This document shows, one piece after another, positions 44,301 through 52,192 of a DNA stretch of 64,000 nt (the stretch's first letter is position 1; each line of letters begins with the position of its first letter). The translations under genes were made by a program, and so were the position numbers. Where the stretch lies: the NCBI GenBank assembly GCA_022360315.1, contig JAKSDA010000349.1, forward strand, positions 1 through 64,000, written 5' to 3'. This stretch comes from Pseudomonadota bacterium. Its GTDB lineage: Bacteria > Myxococcota_A > Polyangia > Haliangiales > Haliangiaceae. The notes under the pieces are model-generated. The model worked only from the letters and a program-made list of their open reading frames with translations. It was not told the DNA's origin and ran no database searches.

Positions 44301-44994
44301 AGCGGCCATGAACACCCGGGGTGCCATCTTGTCCGAGCGCGGCGAGCACGCCCGGGCCGTGCCGATCGAGCGTGAAGTTCTGGAAATCGCGCGCCGGCTG
44401 GGCATGCGCCGGGTCGAGGCCATTGCTCTGGCCAATCTGGGCGAAACCCATTACAAGCTCGACGAACTCGACCGAGCCCTGTCGTACTTGCGCGAAGCTC
44501 TCGACATTCTCATCGAGATCGGAGACCGCGCCGGCGAGGGTGACTGCCGGGTCAACCTCGGCCGCGCGCTGTTGGCCCTCGGCCAGCACGACCGGGCGAT
44601 CGCCATGCTCGAACAAGGGCGCGAGCTGTGCGAGGCCACCGGACGGTTCGAGTATGCGGGTATTGCCCTGGTCCACCTGGGCAATGCCTGTCTGCACAAC
44701 GGTGAGCTGGCGCGCGCTGGCAACGCGTTTGGCCGAGCCGGCCAGCTGTTCGAAACCATCGATTCGCATCTTTTGTGGTCGGCCAAGCTGGGCGGGGTGC
44801 AGGTCGCCCTGCTCGCGGGCGACCGCGATCGTGCAGTCGAGCTATTGCAGAAGGCAATCGCCCACATCGAAGCCCTGCGTGCCCACTTGCCGCGCGGCGG
44901 CGACAGCACCGGCTTTGAACGCCTGGTTTCGCCAGCCTACCAACTGCGCGACATCATGGGACTGGGGCCCTCAACCCTCGGGCCCGGTCGCTGA
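41371..44994 (+). CDS. Ser/Thr kinase - AAA ATPase - TPR multidomain regulator
   Basis: The start is taken at the ATG at 41371 (MDAPATQLKSGQIL); a GTG at 41347 adds 8 residues. The protein has 1207 residues. Kinase domain: GYGGMGEV, AIKCLL (K47), HRDLKPSN, DFG and GTVSFMAPEQ. A linker of about 90 residues is rich in Pro/Ala/Asp. An AAA/STAND ATPase follows, with Walker A GEAGVGKTR (about 405-413) and Walker B LVLWFDDLQWAS. Then come winged-helix-like and long TPR repeats (for example ALANLGETHYKLDELDRALSYL and LVHLGNACLHNGELARAGNAF). It has the same design as the giant protein at 16615-20493, without the zinc ribbon. No TM helix is present. Confidence 0.92.
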   Translation: MDAPATQLKSGQILDNRYEIRRRLGYGGMGEVYEARRLALGDLVAIKCLLPDRDNPQNRARFLTEARAAAHIRHPNVVCVFDFGDPPGKTPYIVMEYLDGRTLGDELSALGTLDPARALGLFATICAAVGAGHRRGIVHRDLKPSNIMLAAADDGSEIVKVLDFGLARMLSGPDPGLTEPGSIVGTVSFMAPEQAGHQPIVPATDVWALGVILYAMVTGKTPFEGNSAAEVLMRIGRGVYRPPDELCPNLPQSITDAIAAALRRDPEERPQSPEQLARMAVASDRELTPAQAEPKRDSAQPARLPERPFQVGDSSVSATDPTTDLAATGSISALAGRPSGQYQAEFTPGQAAGRPVIRSVSDSAPAVSAGPRFGCFVGREKLLSGLREEYAAATNGQGRIVVVAGEAGVGKTRLVAEFARRASDQGAVVLGGRFFDYEGSRPPALDTFLGLLADDRSPRPGELGVLCQQAQLHGSAQRGESDRWRVFAAISDALAARSGSRPLVLWFDDLQWASRLDLDFIEYLHRVLGLRGTLIVATARSGGDASELGAWLEIQTRRRNHTILQVAGFTLDEARSWFHAVFENLRIRAQDLRRLVHATSGNPHYLTEVVRHLWTGGAIEQSSDGTTVRCARLDDVALPESVANVVRVRLARLDDDHRTLLEIAAVIGEEFRFETLEEATGVAEDALEAVLETAVGERFLSDRGVSAGNDYRFTSAVMRNVLYEDMSGRRRKRAHRAVVGALHRLYDHRGDRFAPVLAYHHHAVGDWPDAFHWGLRAIATALDQYDYDVAEIAVTRAQQARAQMTSTGVPPERQGALRLDQLAGALYLHIGRLEEAHTLLTRVTTDADAAQTPETWLSALADLARCHSERGDFESAFGAACRAADEARAAGGRSWELVSRMIAGRALSQQGRMAEATGHIDRVLADLADSDPAWLRSRAHRERAWAYCKAGAWSEAERHAELALQLARIDGDLPSQRAAMNTRGAILSERGEHARAVPIEREVLEIARRLGMRRVEAIALANLGETHYKLDELDRALSYLREALDILIEIGDRAGEGDCRVNLGRALLALGQHDRAIAMLEQGRELCEATGRFEYAGIALVHLGNACLHNGELARAGNAFGRAGQLFETIDSHLLWSAKLGGVQVALLAGDRDRAVELLQKAIAHIEALRAHLPRGGDSTGFERLVSPAYQLRDIMGLGPSTLGPGR

Positions 44995-45100
44995 CGATGC
45001 GCGCTCGATGCGCGCCAACCCGGCCCGTCGCATACTGCGACAGCGCACCTCATAGAGTATGCTGTCGGGTTCCAATCTACTGTGATTCGAGGAGTAACGA

Positions 45101-45493
45101 ATGGAGTTTCGACGAGTCTATTCCGGTGCCCGGTGGGAAACCGAGGTCGGGTACTGCCGCGCTCTGCGCGTCGGTGACCATGTCTATATTACCGGAACTA
45201 CTTCGATTGCCGACGACGGCAGCGTGTTTGCCCCGGGCGACGGCTACGCTCAGACCATGCGCGCCCTGGAGATCATCGAGACCGCGCTTCGCAAACTCGA
45301 TGTTGGGCGTACCGATATCGTACGCACCCGCATGTTCGTCACCGATATCTCTCGCTGGGAGGATTACGGACGGGCGCACCGAGAGTTTTTTGGTGAGCAT
45401 CGGCCGACCGCGACCATGGTCGAGATCAATGGGTTGATCGATCCCGCCATGCTCATCGAGATCGAAGCCGATGCAGTGGTGCTGCCGTCCTGA
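45101..45493 (+). CDS. RidA family enamine/imine deaminase
   Basis: The 130-residue protein starts 6 bases after AGGAG. The sequence is typical of RidA (YjgF/YER057c/UK114) proteins: SGARWETEVGYCRALRVGD, VYITGTTSIADDG, RALEIIETALRKLD, DIVRTRMFVTDI, and the C-terminal EIEADAVV, where Arg and Glu shape the active site. RidA enzymes hydrolyse reactive 2-aminoacrylate and related imines. It follows the kinase gene but has its own strong RBS. Confidence 0.92.
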   Translation: MEFRRVYSGARWETEVGYCRALRVGDHVYITGTTSIADDGSVFAPGDGYAQTMRALEIIETALRKLDVGRTDIVRTRMFVTDISRWEDYGRAHREFFGEHRPTATMVEINGLIDPAMLIEIEADAVVLPS

Positions 45494-45508
45494 GTTTGGC
45501 GAGATCAT

Positions 45509-45542
45509 ACCTGCACTAGATTCGGACCTGCACTAGATTCGG
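45509..45542. repeat. Perfect tandem 17-bp repeat
   Basis: ACCTGCACTAGATTCGG occurs twice in direct tandem, just past the RidA stop codon and before the end of the convergent TonB receptor gene. Too little to assign a role. Confidence 0.6.
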
Positions 45543-45601
45543 AGTTGATATCGATCGTGGAAGCGAGGCGGCGGGGGTGCAAACTAGCCAGAAAGAACCA
45601 G

Positions 45602-48343
45602 CTACTGCATGTGGTATTGCAGGCGCACGTAATAGAACCCCCCGTTGGGGCCGAACTGGGCGTTGACCGGGTATTCGACGACTCCACCGATCGAATTCGC
45701 CTGGTTATCGTACTTTTCGGGAAATGTATTTAAAACATTATTTCCGCCGATATGCACTTCCCAGCTGCGGTATTTGTATCCCACGTCGAGGTCGAAGAGG
45801 ACCCGGGGATCAAACGTCTCGTCTCTTTCCTCGTCAAACGAGTTCCTCGTTCCGGTGCTGCCGTAATAATTGGCCCGGGCATTGGCAGTGAGTCCCTGCC
45901 AGCTCAATCTGGCGCCCAGGGTGCCCTTCTGGCGCGGCACACCGAATTCCCAGCGACCCCGTTCACTGCGGCTGATCACGATCTCCTGTAGCTCCTCCTC
46001 GTCGTCGATATCGAATTGCTCGGCCACCCCGCTGGGCAAATTGACCCTGTCGATGGTCAGGTCGCTGAAGTTGGCCGATGCGGTCAGACCAAGCTGAGCA
46101 GGGCCCACCTCGGTCGAGTACGAGACTACGACGTCGACGCCCATGGAGGTTGTGTCGAGCGAGTTGGTGATAAATCGGGCCCGGCTCACGTCGGGGAATG
46201 GAGCCAGAATCTCGGCTACTTGACGGTCGACGCTGCCCTCCTCGGCGGCCGGATTGGCGCGAAAGAGATTGGTCATGACAATGCGATCGTCGACCGAAAT
46301 GCTGTACGCGTCGGCCGAGATGGTCAAGTTATCCAGGATCTGGGCCGTGGCACCGGCGCTCATATGGAACGAAGTCTCCTCTTCGAGGTCGGCGATGCCA
46401 AACTGCTTGGTAATCTCGCTCTGGTTGCTTGCCGTGATCACCTGCGTGGCAATGGTCTCCCCGGTGTCCGGATCGGTCACATAGAGCGTGCTGACGTTGC
46501 TGAACCACAGCTGGTGGAGCGATGGCGCCCGGAAGCCAGTACTCACCGCGCCGCGCAGCGCGATTCCGTCCACCACCTCGTAGCGTCCGGCCAGCTTGCC
46601 GTTCAAGGTGTTGCCAAAGTCGCTGTATCGCTCGAATCGACCGGCCACATCGACGGTCAACTTGTCGGTGATGTGGCTTTCCACGCCGGTGTAGAAGGCC
46701 AGGTTCGACCTCGATTCGCTGACCTCGTTTTCCGGCGTATAGCCGGGAAATACCTGCGAACCGGGAGTCTTGGGCAGTTCCAGCCCGTCGCTGTTGGTAT
46801 AGGTCTCGTCGCCGGCGATATACGAGGTCCGGTCACCGGCGTGAATCTGAAAGTTCTCGTGGCGAAATTCGCCGCCAAACACCAGCGCCAGCGCCCTGAA
46901 CGGCTTGATCTCGAGATCGCGAATACCATCGGCGTTGACCACGACCTGGGAAAACTGGAGCCGACCGGCGTCAAAGCTGGTCGGGCTGTCCGCCCCCAAT
47001 GACGCATTGACGCTGTTTTCGACAAAATATTGATAGGAATTGCCACCGTAGGTGACACTGAGATCGCCTTGCCAGCCCCGGGCCTTGCCCTTGATTCCAA
47101 GACCTGTCGACCAATCCCGGATGAGTGGATTGATCTCGGGCAAAAAGCCCTCGGGATAGATCGTGAGATCGACCCGCTGGGTCTGATAGGGATAGCGATA
47201 AAAACCGGTGGCTCTGCCGTGCCGCTCGACGAACCCGCCAAAGCTGTACAGCGAGAGATTGTCGAGCAGGGGATACTTGGCGTTGTAGATCAGCGTGCCG
47301 ACCAGTGCTTCGCTCTGGCCCAGCTTCATCGTATAGTCCTTGCGAGTCTGGCCGCGCCGTTCGAGTTCCATATCGGTCTCGGCCGCGTCGGTAATGCCGG
47401 GAAAGATCTGTCCCTGGTGTTCGCCCGCTCGATCGGTGCGCCCGCGAGCCAGAAACTCGGCGGTCAGATTGATGTAGCCAGTGCGGCCGAGCTTGCGGCC
47501 GATATTGGCCGAGGCCTGAACCTGCTCGCCGTCACCCGATGCAGTGATACCCGCAGTCGATTCCAGATCCAGTGGATCGACGTCGTCGTTGAGCACGACG
47601 TTGATCACCCCGGCCACGGCATCCGATCCGTATTGAGCGGCGGCACCGTCGCGCAGGACCTCGATCCGCTTGATCGCACTGGTCGGTATGGCATTGAGAT
47701 CGACCCCCACGCTACCTCGACCGCGCGAGTTGAGATTCATCAGCGCGGTCGGGTGCCGCCGCTTGCCATTGACCAGGACCAGCACCTGATCGGGGCCCAG
47801 ACCGCGCAAGCTGATCGGGTCGATGTGATCGGTGCCGTCGGCGAGAGTATTGTGGAGTGCGTGATAAGAAGGCGCCACGGCCGTGAGTAGCTGGTTGGTC
47901 TCGGTGTGACTGGCCTCCTTGATGGTCTCCTTGGAGAAGACATCGACCGGAACCGGAGAGCTGACAATGGTGCGCGGCGTTCGCGAGCCGATGCCGACGA
48001 TCACGATCACCTCGCCGCGGATCAGTTCGACCATCAGCGACTCGGTCGCGCCCGGCTGGGCTTCGATGATCTGCACCCAATCCTGAAAACCATCCGCCGA
48101 GATCCGAATGGTAACCTCGCCCGGCATTGCAGCGAGCACAAATTCTCCGGTCTCGTCGCTGGTCGTGCTTTGACCGGTCTCGAGTATCGAAACCTCGGCT
48201 CCTGCAACTAACTCGCCAGTATCGAGCGACACAATGTTACCCCGAATTGTCGCAGTATTCTGGGCCAGAGACGGCTGGACTGACCAAATACCCGCCGTCA
48301 TACCAACGACAACCACTCCGGATAGTATTCTTGTACAACGCAT
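45602..48343 (-). CDS. TonB-dependent outer-membrane receptor with carboxypeptidase-regulatory-like N-domain
   Basis: GGAG at 48351-48354, 7 bases before the ATG at 48341-48343 (MRCTRILSGVVVVGM), fixes the start; the product has 913 residues. A signal peptide ending SLAQ is followed by a beta-sandwich regulatory-like domain (ATIRGNIVSLDTGELVAGAEVSI). The plug has LRGLGPDQVLVLVNGKRRH and IKRIEVLRDGAAAQYGSDAVAGVINVVL. The barrel strands end in YYVRLQYHMQ; most such receptors end in an aromatic residue, so the final MQ is slightly atypical. It imports an unknown substrate across the outer membrane. No transporter operon adjoins it. Confidence 0.93.
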   Translation of the reverse strand: MRCTRILSGVVVVGMTAGIWSVQPSLAQNTATIRGNIVSLDTGELVAGAEVSILETGQSTTSDETGEFVLAAMPGEVTIRISADGFQDWVQIIEAQPGATESLMVELIRGEVIVIVGIGSRTPRTIVSSPVPVDVFSKETIKEASHTETNQLLTAVAPSYHALHNTLADGTDHIDPISLRGLGPDQVLVLVNGKRRHPTALMNLNSRGRGSVGVDLNAIPTSAIKRIEVLRDGAAAQYGSDAVAGVINVVLNDDVDPLDLESTAGITASGDGEQVQASANIGRKLGRTGYINLTAEFLARGRTDRAGEHQGQIFPGITDAAETDMELERRGQTRKDYTMKLGQSEALVGTLIYNAKYPLLDNLSLYSFGGFVERHGRATGFYRYPYQTQRVDLTIYPEGFLPEINPLIRDWSTGLGIKGKARGWQGDLSVTYGGNSYQYFVENSVNASLGADSPTSFDAGRLQFSQVVVNADGIRDLEIKPFRALALVFGGEFRHENFQIHAGDRTSYIAGDETYTNSDGLELPKTPGSQVFPGYTPENEVSESRSNLAFYTGVESHITDKLTVDVAGRFERYSDFGNTLNGKLAGRYEVVDGIALRGAVSTGFRAPSLHQLWFSNVSTLYVTDPDTGETIATQVITASNQSEITKQFGIADLEEETSFHMSAGATAQILDNLTISADAYSISVDDRIVMTNLFRANPAAEEGSVDRQVAEILAPFPDVSRARFITNSLDTTSMGVDVVVSYSTEVGPAQLGLTASANFSDLTIDRVNLPSGVAEQFDIDDEEELQEIVISRSERGRWEFGVPRQKGTLGARLSWQGLTANARANYYGSTGTRNSFDEERDETFDPRVLFDLDVGYKYRSWEVHIGGNNVLNTFPEKYDNQANSIGGVVEYPVNAQFGPNGGFYYVRLQYHMQ

Positions 48344-48723
48344 ACGGCTTCTCCACTGCATGAGTACAGAGTGAATTGCGCCCTTCAATCGAAGGAACCG
48401 ACACAGCGCAAGAACTCCGAGCAGAGCGCAGCGATGCACCTGCTGCGCACAACAAACAATCATTTTCACTGGCGGGACGCTTCGTGGGAACGCAGTATTG
48501 TATTGAGCGTCAATCAAGCCCGCTTTTGCAAGGTCGACATGGCCAAAGATGACCATTTGCAAAGATATTTCTCGCCGGGCAAATCGGCACCGGGCGTCAA
48601 GGCAGGCAGCTGCATACGGGTCATTCTCGCCTTTTTGGTATGACACGATCCACTCGAAGGGCCCGCCGCGCCGCGCCGTATGGACTCGGCTGCGCATTTC
48701 TTGCCGGACGTCCGGCCACAACG
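48344..48723. other. Intergenic region upstream of the TonB receptor
   Basis: These 380 bases hold no convincing gene. The stretch next to the receptor start should contain its promoter. I found no clear Fur box or other operator by eye. Confidence 0.4.
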
Positions 48724-49419
48724 CTACTCGGAATCCGCTTTGGTGGGAACTGGACGGAGGTAGACATCGTCGATGCGCCACTCGTCGTTCTCCTTGCGCA
48801 GGACGATCTTGTAGCGCCTGCCGTCGCCGTCCCAGCGTATCTCTGCGCGGTCCTCGTTGATGGTTTCGATGGTGTTCTCGGCCCCGGCCAGCTGTTCGAG
48901 CAGACTGGTCACAAAGCGGTCGACTTGGTCGCTGATCCCGTCGCGCCGGCGCGTGGTAAGGATGCGCAGCACGCGGTTGTAGTCGCGCCTGGCCAGCGCC
49001 TCGGCAAAGATCTCGACGGCATCCTCGGGCCGGCCGGCGTGTATGCGCGAGACCATGGCCGACTCGACGGTCCATCTGCCACCTTCGCGCAACACATGCA
49101 CGGCCTTGCCGTCGCGATAGATGATCTTGGCCCGCTCACCCAGGCCGGGCGACCCCTTTAGGCCCTCCTCGAGAGATCGAGCCTGATCGGCCCGCTCGCG
49201 GGCCGATTCTCGCCATTGAATGGCGAATTCCTCGAACGAGATGGACGCCTTGAGCTCATCGGCGAGCAGTGCGTAGGCGGCTGCGGGATCGTCCGAACGC
49301 AAGCTGTCGATGAACGATTGGATCCCCTGTGATGCCGGTGGCGTCGGACCCATGCCCGGGGCACCGCCACATCCGGGAACCGTGAAGAGTGCGACCAGGA
49401 GCAGCGCGCGCATTTCCAT
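48724..49419 (-). CDS. Predicted lipoprotein with NTF2/SnoaL-like helical-sheet domain
   Basis: The product has 231 residues. The signal peptide (MRALLLVALFTVPGCGG) ends in a lipobox-like VPGC. The remainder has two repeats of a pattern seen in NTF2-like lipoproteins: SFIDSLRSDDPAAAYALLAD...AIQWRE, followed by strands GERAKIIYRDGKAVHVL and GGRWTVESAMV; then AVEIFAEALARRDYNRVLRIL followed by KIVLRKENDEWRIDDVYL. This suggests two tandem SnoaL/NTF2-like units. The function is unknown. It lies upstream of the TonB receptor on the same strand but 380 bases away. Confidence 0.75.
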   Translation of the reverse strand: MEMRALLLVALFTVPGCGGAPGMGPTPPASQGIQSFIDSLRSDDPAAAYALLADELKASISFEEFAIQWRESARERADQARSLEEGLKGSPGLGERAKIIYRDGKAVHVLREGGRWTVESAMVSRIHAGRPEDAVEIFAEALARRDYNRVLRILTTRRRDGISDQVDRFVTSLLEQLAGAENTIETINEDRAEIRWDGDGRRYKIVLRKENDEWRIDDVYLRPVPTKADSE

Positions 49420-49720
49420 GCCTCAAAGCTATCCTGCATTGCGTCGTCACACCAACCGCAGCACCAGCTCGGATGTTGGTTCGATCGCCCCGAAAAAACT
49501 GAAGCCGCCAGAGCCGAATGCCCTGGCGGCCCTCCGTGAGGCGTGGCCGTCCGTCGATTGAGTATGCCCCGCGGAGCTATCGGCTACGGGCTACTGCGAG
49601 GGCAGTGCCACCAGGTCATAGAGCTGCATTTTCAGCTAGTTGGTCGTTTGGAGCTGGCGTGCCTGTGAAGCCGAGTTCACTCACACCTCTGTGAACTGGT
49701 CGCCCGCCCGCCGAGTTGCG

Positions 49721-51304
49721 TCACGGTGGCGGGCCGTCGGTCAAGTGCAGGATCGTGTCGCGGGCCCGAGAGTTTTTTGCCGGGTAGTCCAGCGTGTAGT
49801 GCAGGCCGCGCGATTCTTTGCGCCGGCGTGCGCTGTCGATGATGAGATGGGCGACCAGGGCCAGATTGCGCAGCTCGACGATGTCCGAGGTGACCTTAAA
49901 ATCCCAGTAGTACTCGGCGATCTCCTGGCGCAAGAGCTCGATGCGATGACGGGCGCGCTCGATTCGCTTGTTCGACCGCACGATGCCGAGATAGCTCCAC
50001 ATGAAGCGACGGACCTCATCCCAGTTCAAGGCCACTACAATGGCATCGTCCGAATCTGTGGCATCGCCGCTCTGCCACGGGGCCACGTGATCCGGCCGGA
50101 CCAGTTGAGCACCTTGCACTGCCCGGGCTGCCCGCGACGCGAACACCACCCCTTCCAAAAGCGAGTTGGAGGCCAGACGGCAAGCCCCGTGCAACCCGGT
50201 ATAGGCGGTCTCGCCAATGGCGTACAGATTGCGCACAGTGGTCTGGCCGGTGCTGTCGGCAAGCACGCCGCCGCACAGATAATGCGCTGCCGGAACCACG
50301 GGTATCGGCTGCCGGGTGACATCGATGCCGAGATTGCGGCAGCGCTGGGCGATGGTCGGAAACCGGGACAGGACAAAGTCACGGTCCAGGTGAGTCATGT
50401 CGAGAAACACCGAGTCGGCGCCAGATTTCTTGAGCTCGTTGTCGACCGCCCGGGCGACCACATCACGCGGGCCGAGCGACCCCATCGAGTGATAGCCATC
50501 CATGAATGCTGTCCCGTCGGCGCGTTTGAGGATTCCCCCCTCGCCGCGCAGCGCCTCGGAGACCAAAAATGACTTGGCATGAGGGTGATAGAGCACCGTG
50601 GGATGAAACTGGATGAACTCCATGTTGGCGACCTGGGCGCCGATTCGATAGGCCATGGCAATGCCGTCGCCGGTAGCCACATCCGGGTTGGATGTGTAGA
50701 TGTACACCTTGCCCGCTCCGCCAGTAGCCAGGACCGTGGCGCGCGCCACGATGGAATGGATCTCGCCCGTCGAATTCTCGAGTACATAGGCGCCGAAACA
50801 GGCCGGTTCGCCGCCGTATTTGGCCATTGACAGGAGATCGATCGCGATGTGGTCGTCGAGAACCCGGATGCGGTCGTTTCGCTCCACAGCGGCCAGGAGC
50901 GCCCGCTGAATCTCGCTTCCGGTCACGTCTTTGTAATGTGCGACACGGCGTTTACTGTGCCCGCCTTCGCGGGTCAAATCGAGCCGGCCCTCGTCATCGC
51001 GCGCAAACGCCACGCCCAAGCTGGCCAGGGCGCGCACCTCCGCCGGCCCTTCTCGGACTGTGAACTCGACGACATCCGGGCGACACAAACCGTCGCCCAC
51101 AGCCAACGTATCGGCGATGTGATCCTCGAAGCTGTCGTCGTCACCGAGCACTGCGGCAATGCCGCCCTGGGCCCAGTTGGTCGCAGTGTCATCGGCCCTC
51201 TTCTTGGTCACCACCACGACGCGTCCGTGCTCGGCCGCGTGCAGCGCAAAGGACAGCCCGGCAATGCCGGAGCCGATTACCAGATAGTCGCACTCGCTGG
51301 ACAT
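49721..51304 (-). CDS. nadB: L-aspartate oxidase
   Basis: The 527-residue protein has the FAD-binding Rossmann motif at the N-terminus (YLVIGSGIAGLSFALHAAEHG). It also has TNWAQGGIAAVLGDDDS, the substrate-loop region LTREGGHSKRRVAHYKDVTG, the segment TVLATGGAGKVY, HPTVLYHP, and RNLYAIGETAYTGLHGACRLASNSLLEG. These are hallmarks of NadB, which oxidises L-aspartate to iminoaspartate for NAD biosynthesis. The C-terminal helical domain is full length. nadA and nadC are not in the window. Confidence 0.95.
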   Translation of the reverse strand: MSSECDYLVIGSGIAGLSFALHAAEHGRVVVVTKKRADDTATNWAQGGIAAVLGDDDSFEDHIADTLAVGDGLCRPDVVEFTVREGPAEVRALASLGVAFARDDEGRLDLTREGGHSKRRVAHYKDVTGSEIQRALLAAVERNDRIRVLDDHIAIDLLSMAKYGGEPACFGAYVLENSTGEIHSIVARATVLATGGAGKVYIYTSNPDVATGDGIAMAYRIGAQVANMEFIQFHPTVLYHPHAKSFLVSEALRGEGGILKRADGTAFMDGYHSMGSLGPRDVVARAVDNELKKSGADSVFLDMTHLDRDFVLSRFPTIAQRCRNLGIDVTRQPIPVVPAAHYLCGGVLADSTGQTTVRNLYAIGETAYTGLHGACRLASNSLLEGVVFASRAARAVQGAQLVRPDHVAPWQSGDATDSDDAIVVALNWDEVRRFMWSYLGIVRSNKRIERARHRIELLRQEIAEYYWDFKVTSDIVELRNLALVAHLIIDSARRRKESRGLHYTLDYPAKNSRARDTILHLTDGPPP

Positions 51305-51393
51305 CGGATCACCTCGACCGATACCGATCGGCGTATACGTTACTCCCTCGCTCGCTTTTGCGCGAGTTTTCCAACCTTGCTAGGCTGTTCCCG

Positions 51394-52098
51394 ATGCCGC
51401 TTTCGGCCCGCATTGCCGCCACCCGCACCGCGATTCACCTCGCCGCCGGACTTGCCGGGGTGATCTGCGCGGGGTTTTTTGCCACTGCCAACGCCGACAT
51501 CTACTCCTTTCGAGACGCCGATGGGGTCATACATTTCACCAATGTCAAACCGGCTGGCAAGGCCGGCAAGCGGTGGAAGCGAGTGCTCAAAGAAGCGCCC
51601 GAGCACGGCAAAGCAGCGGCGAGCCGGGGCGACTGTCCGCGCTGCGATGTGGTTCCATCGCGCGATAATTCGCCCGAGAGATTCCGCCGCTACGACGCAT
51701 TCATCCACGAGGCCGCGGAGCTCTACCAGATCCCTGTGGCTTTGATCCGCGGGGTCATCAAGGTCGAGTCGGACTACGACCCGCGGGTGGTATCAGCCAT
51801 GGGAGCGCGCGGGCTGATGCAGCTCATGCCCGAGGTGGTTGCCGACATGGGTGTGCGCAACGTGCACGATCCCCGCGAGAATATTCTGGGCGGGACCCGA
51901 CTGCTCCGCATTCTGGCCAACCGATACGACGGCGATCTGGTCCTCACGATCGCGGCGTATCATTCTGGCATGGGATCGCTCAAGAAGTACGGCAACACCG
52001 TGCCCCCGTACGCGAATACGCGCAGATATCTGCGCATGGTGCTCGACCGGTACTATTTCTACCGGGACCAGGAAAAGAAAAAGGCGGCCGGACGCTGA
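51394..52098 (+). CDS. Lytic transglycosylase with DUF4124-like N-terminus
   Basis: The start is taken at the ATG at 51394 (MPLSARIAATRTAIH), giving 234 residues; an upstream GTG-type start at 51358 is possible. The signal peptide ends ATANA. A short DUF4124-like segment follows (DIYSFRDADGVIHFTNVKP), then a linker. The SLT domain has the catalytic Glu in GVIKVESDYDPRVVSAMGARGLMQLMPE, plus ILGGTRLLRILANRYDGD and IAAYHSGMGSLKKYG. It cleaves peptidoglycan to 1,6-anhydro products in the periplasm. A DUF4124-SLT arrangement is known in proteobacteria. Confidence 0.9.
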   Translation: MPLSARIAATRTAIHLAAGLAGVICAGFFATANADIYSFRDADGVIHFTNVKPAGKAGKRWKRVLKEAPEHGKAAASRGDCPRCDVVPSRDNSPERFRRYDAFIHEAAELYQIPVALIRGVIKVESDYDPRVVSAMGARGLMQLMPEVVADMGVRNVHDPRENILGGTRLLRILANRYDGDLVLTIAAYHSGMGSLKKYGNTVPPYANTRRYLRMVLDRYYFYRDQEKKKAAGR

Positions 52099-52192
52099 CT
52101 CCACCGCTCACCGTGACGCCGTCGCCAGGGTGCGAGCTTGACGTCGGCGCACAGCGCTGCGTTAAATTGAGCTTGCAGTGGGCGAACGGGAC

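Noticed and set aside
43096..44769. Minus-strand open frame of 557 codons opposite the AAA-TPR region
   Set aside because: Antisense to a convincing TPR gene; a composition artefact of GC-rich coding DNA.
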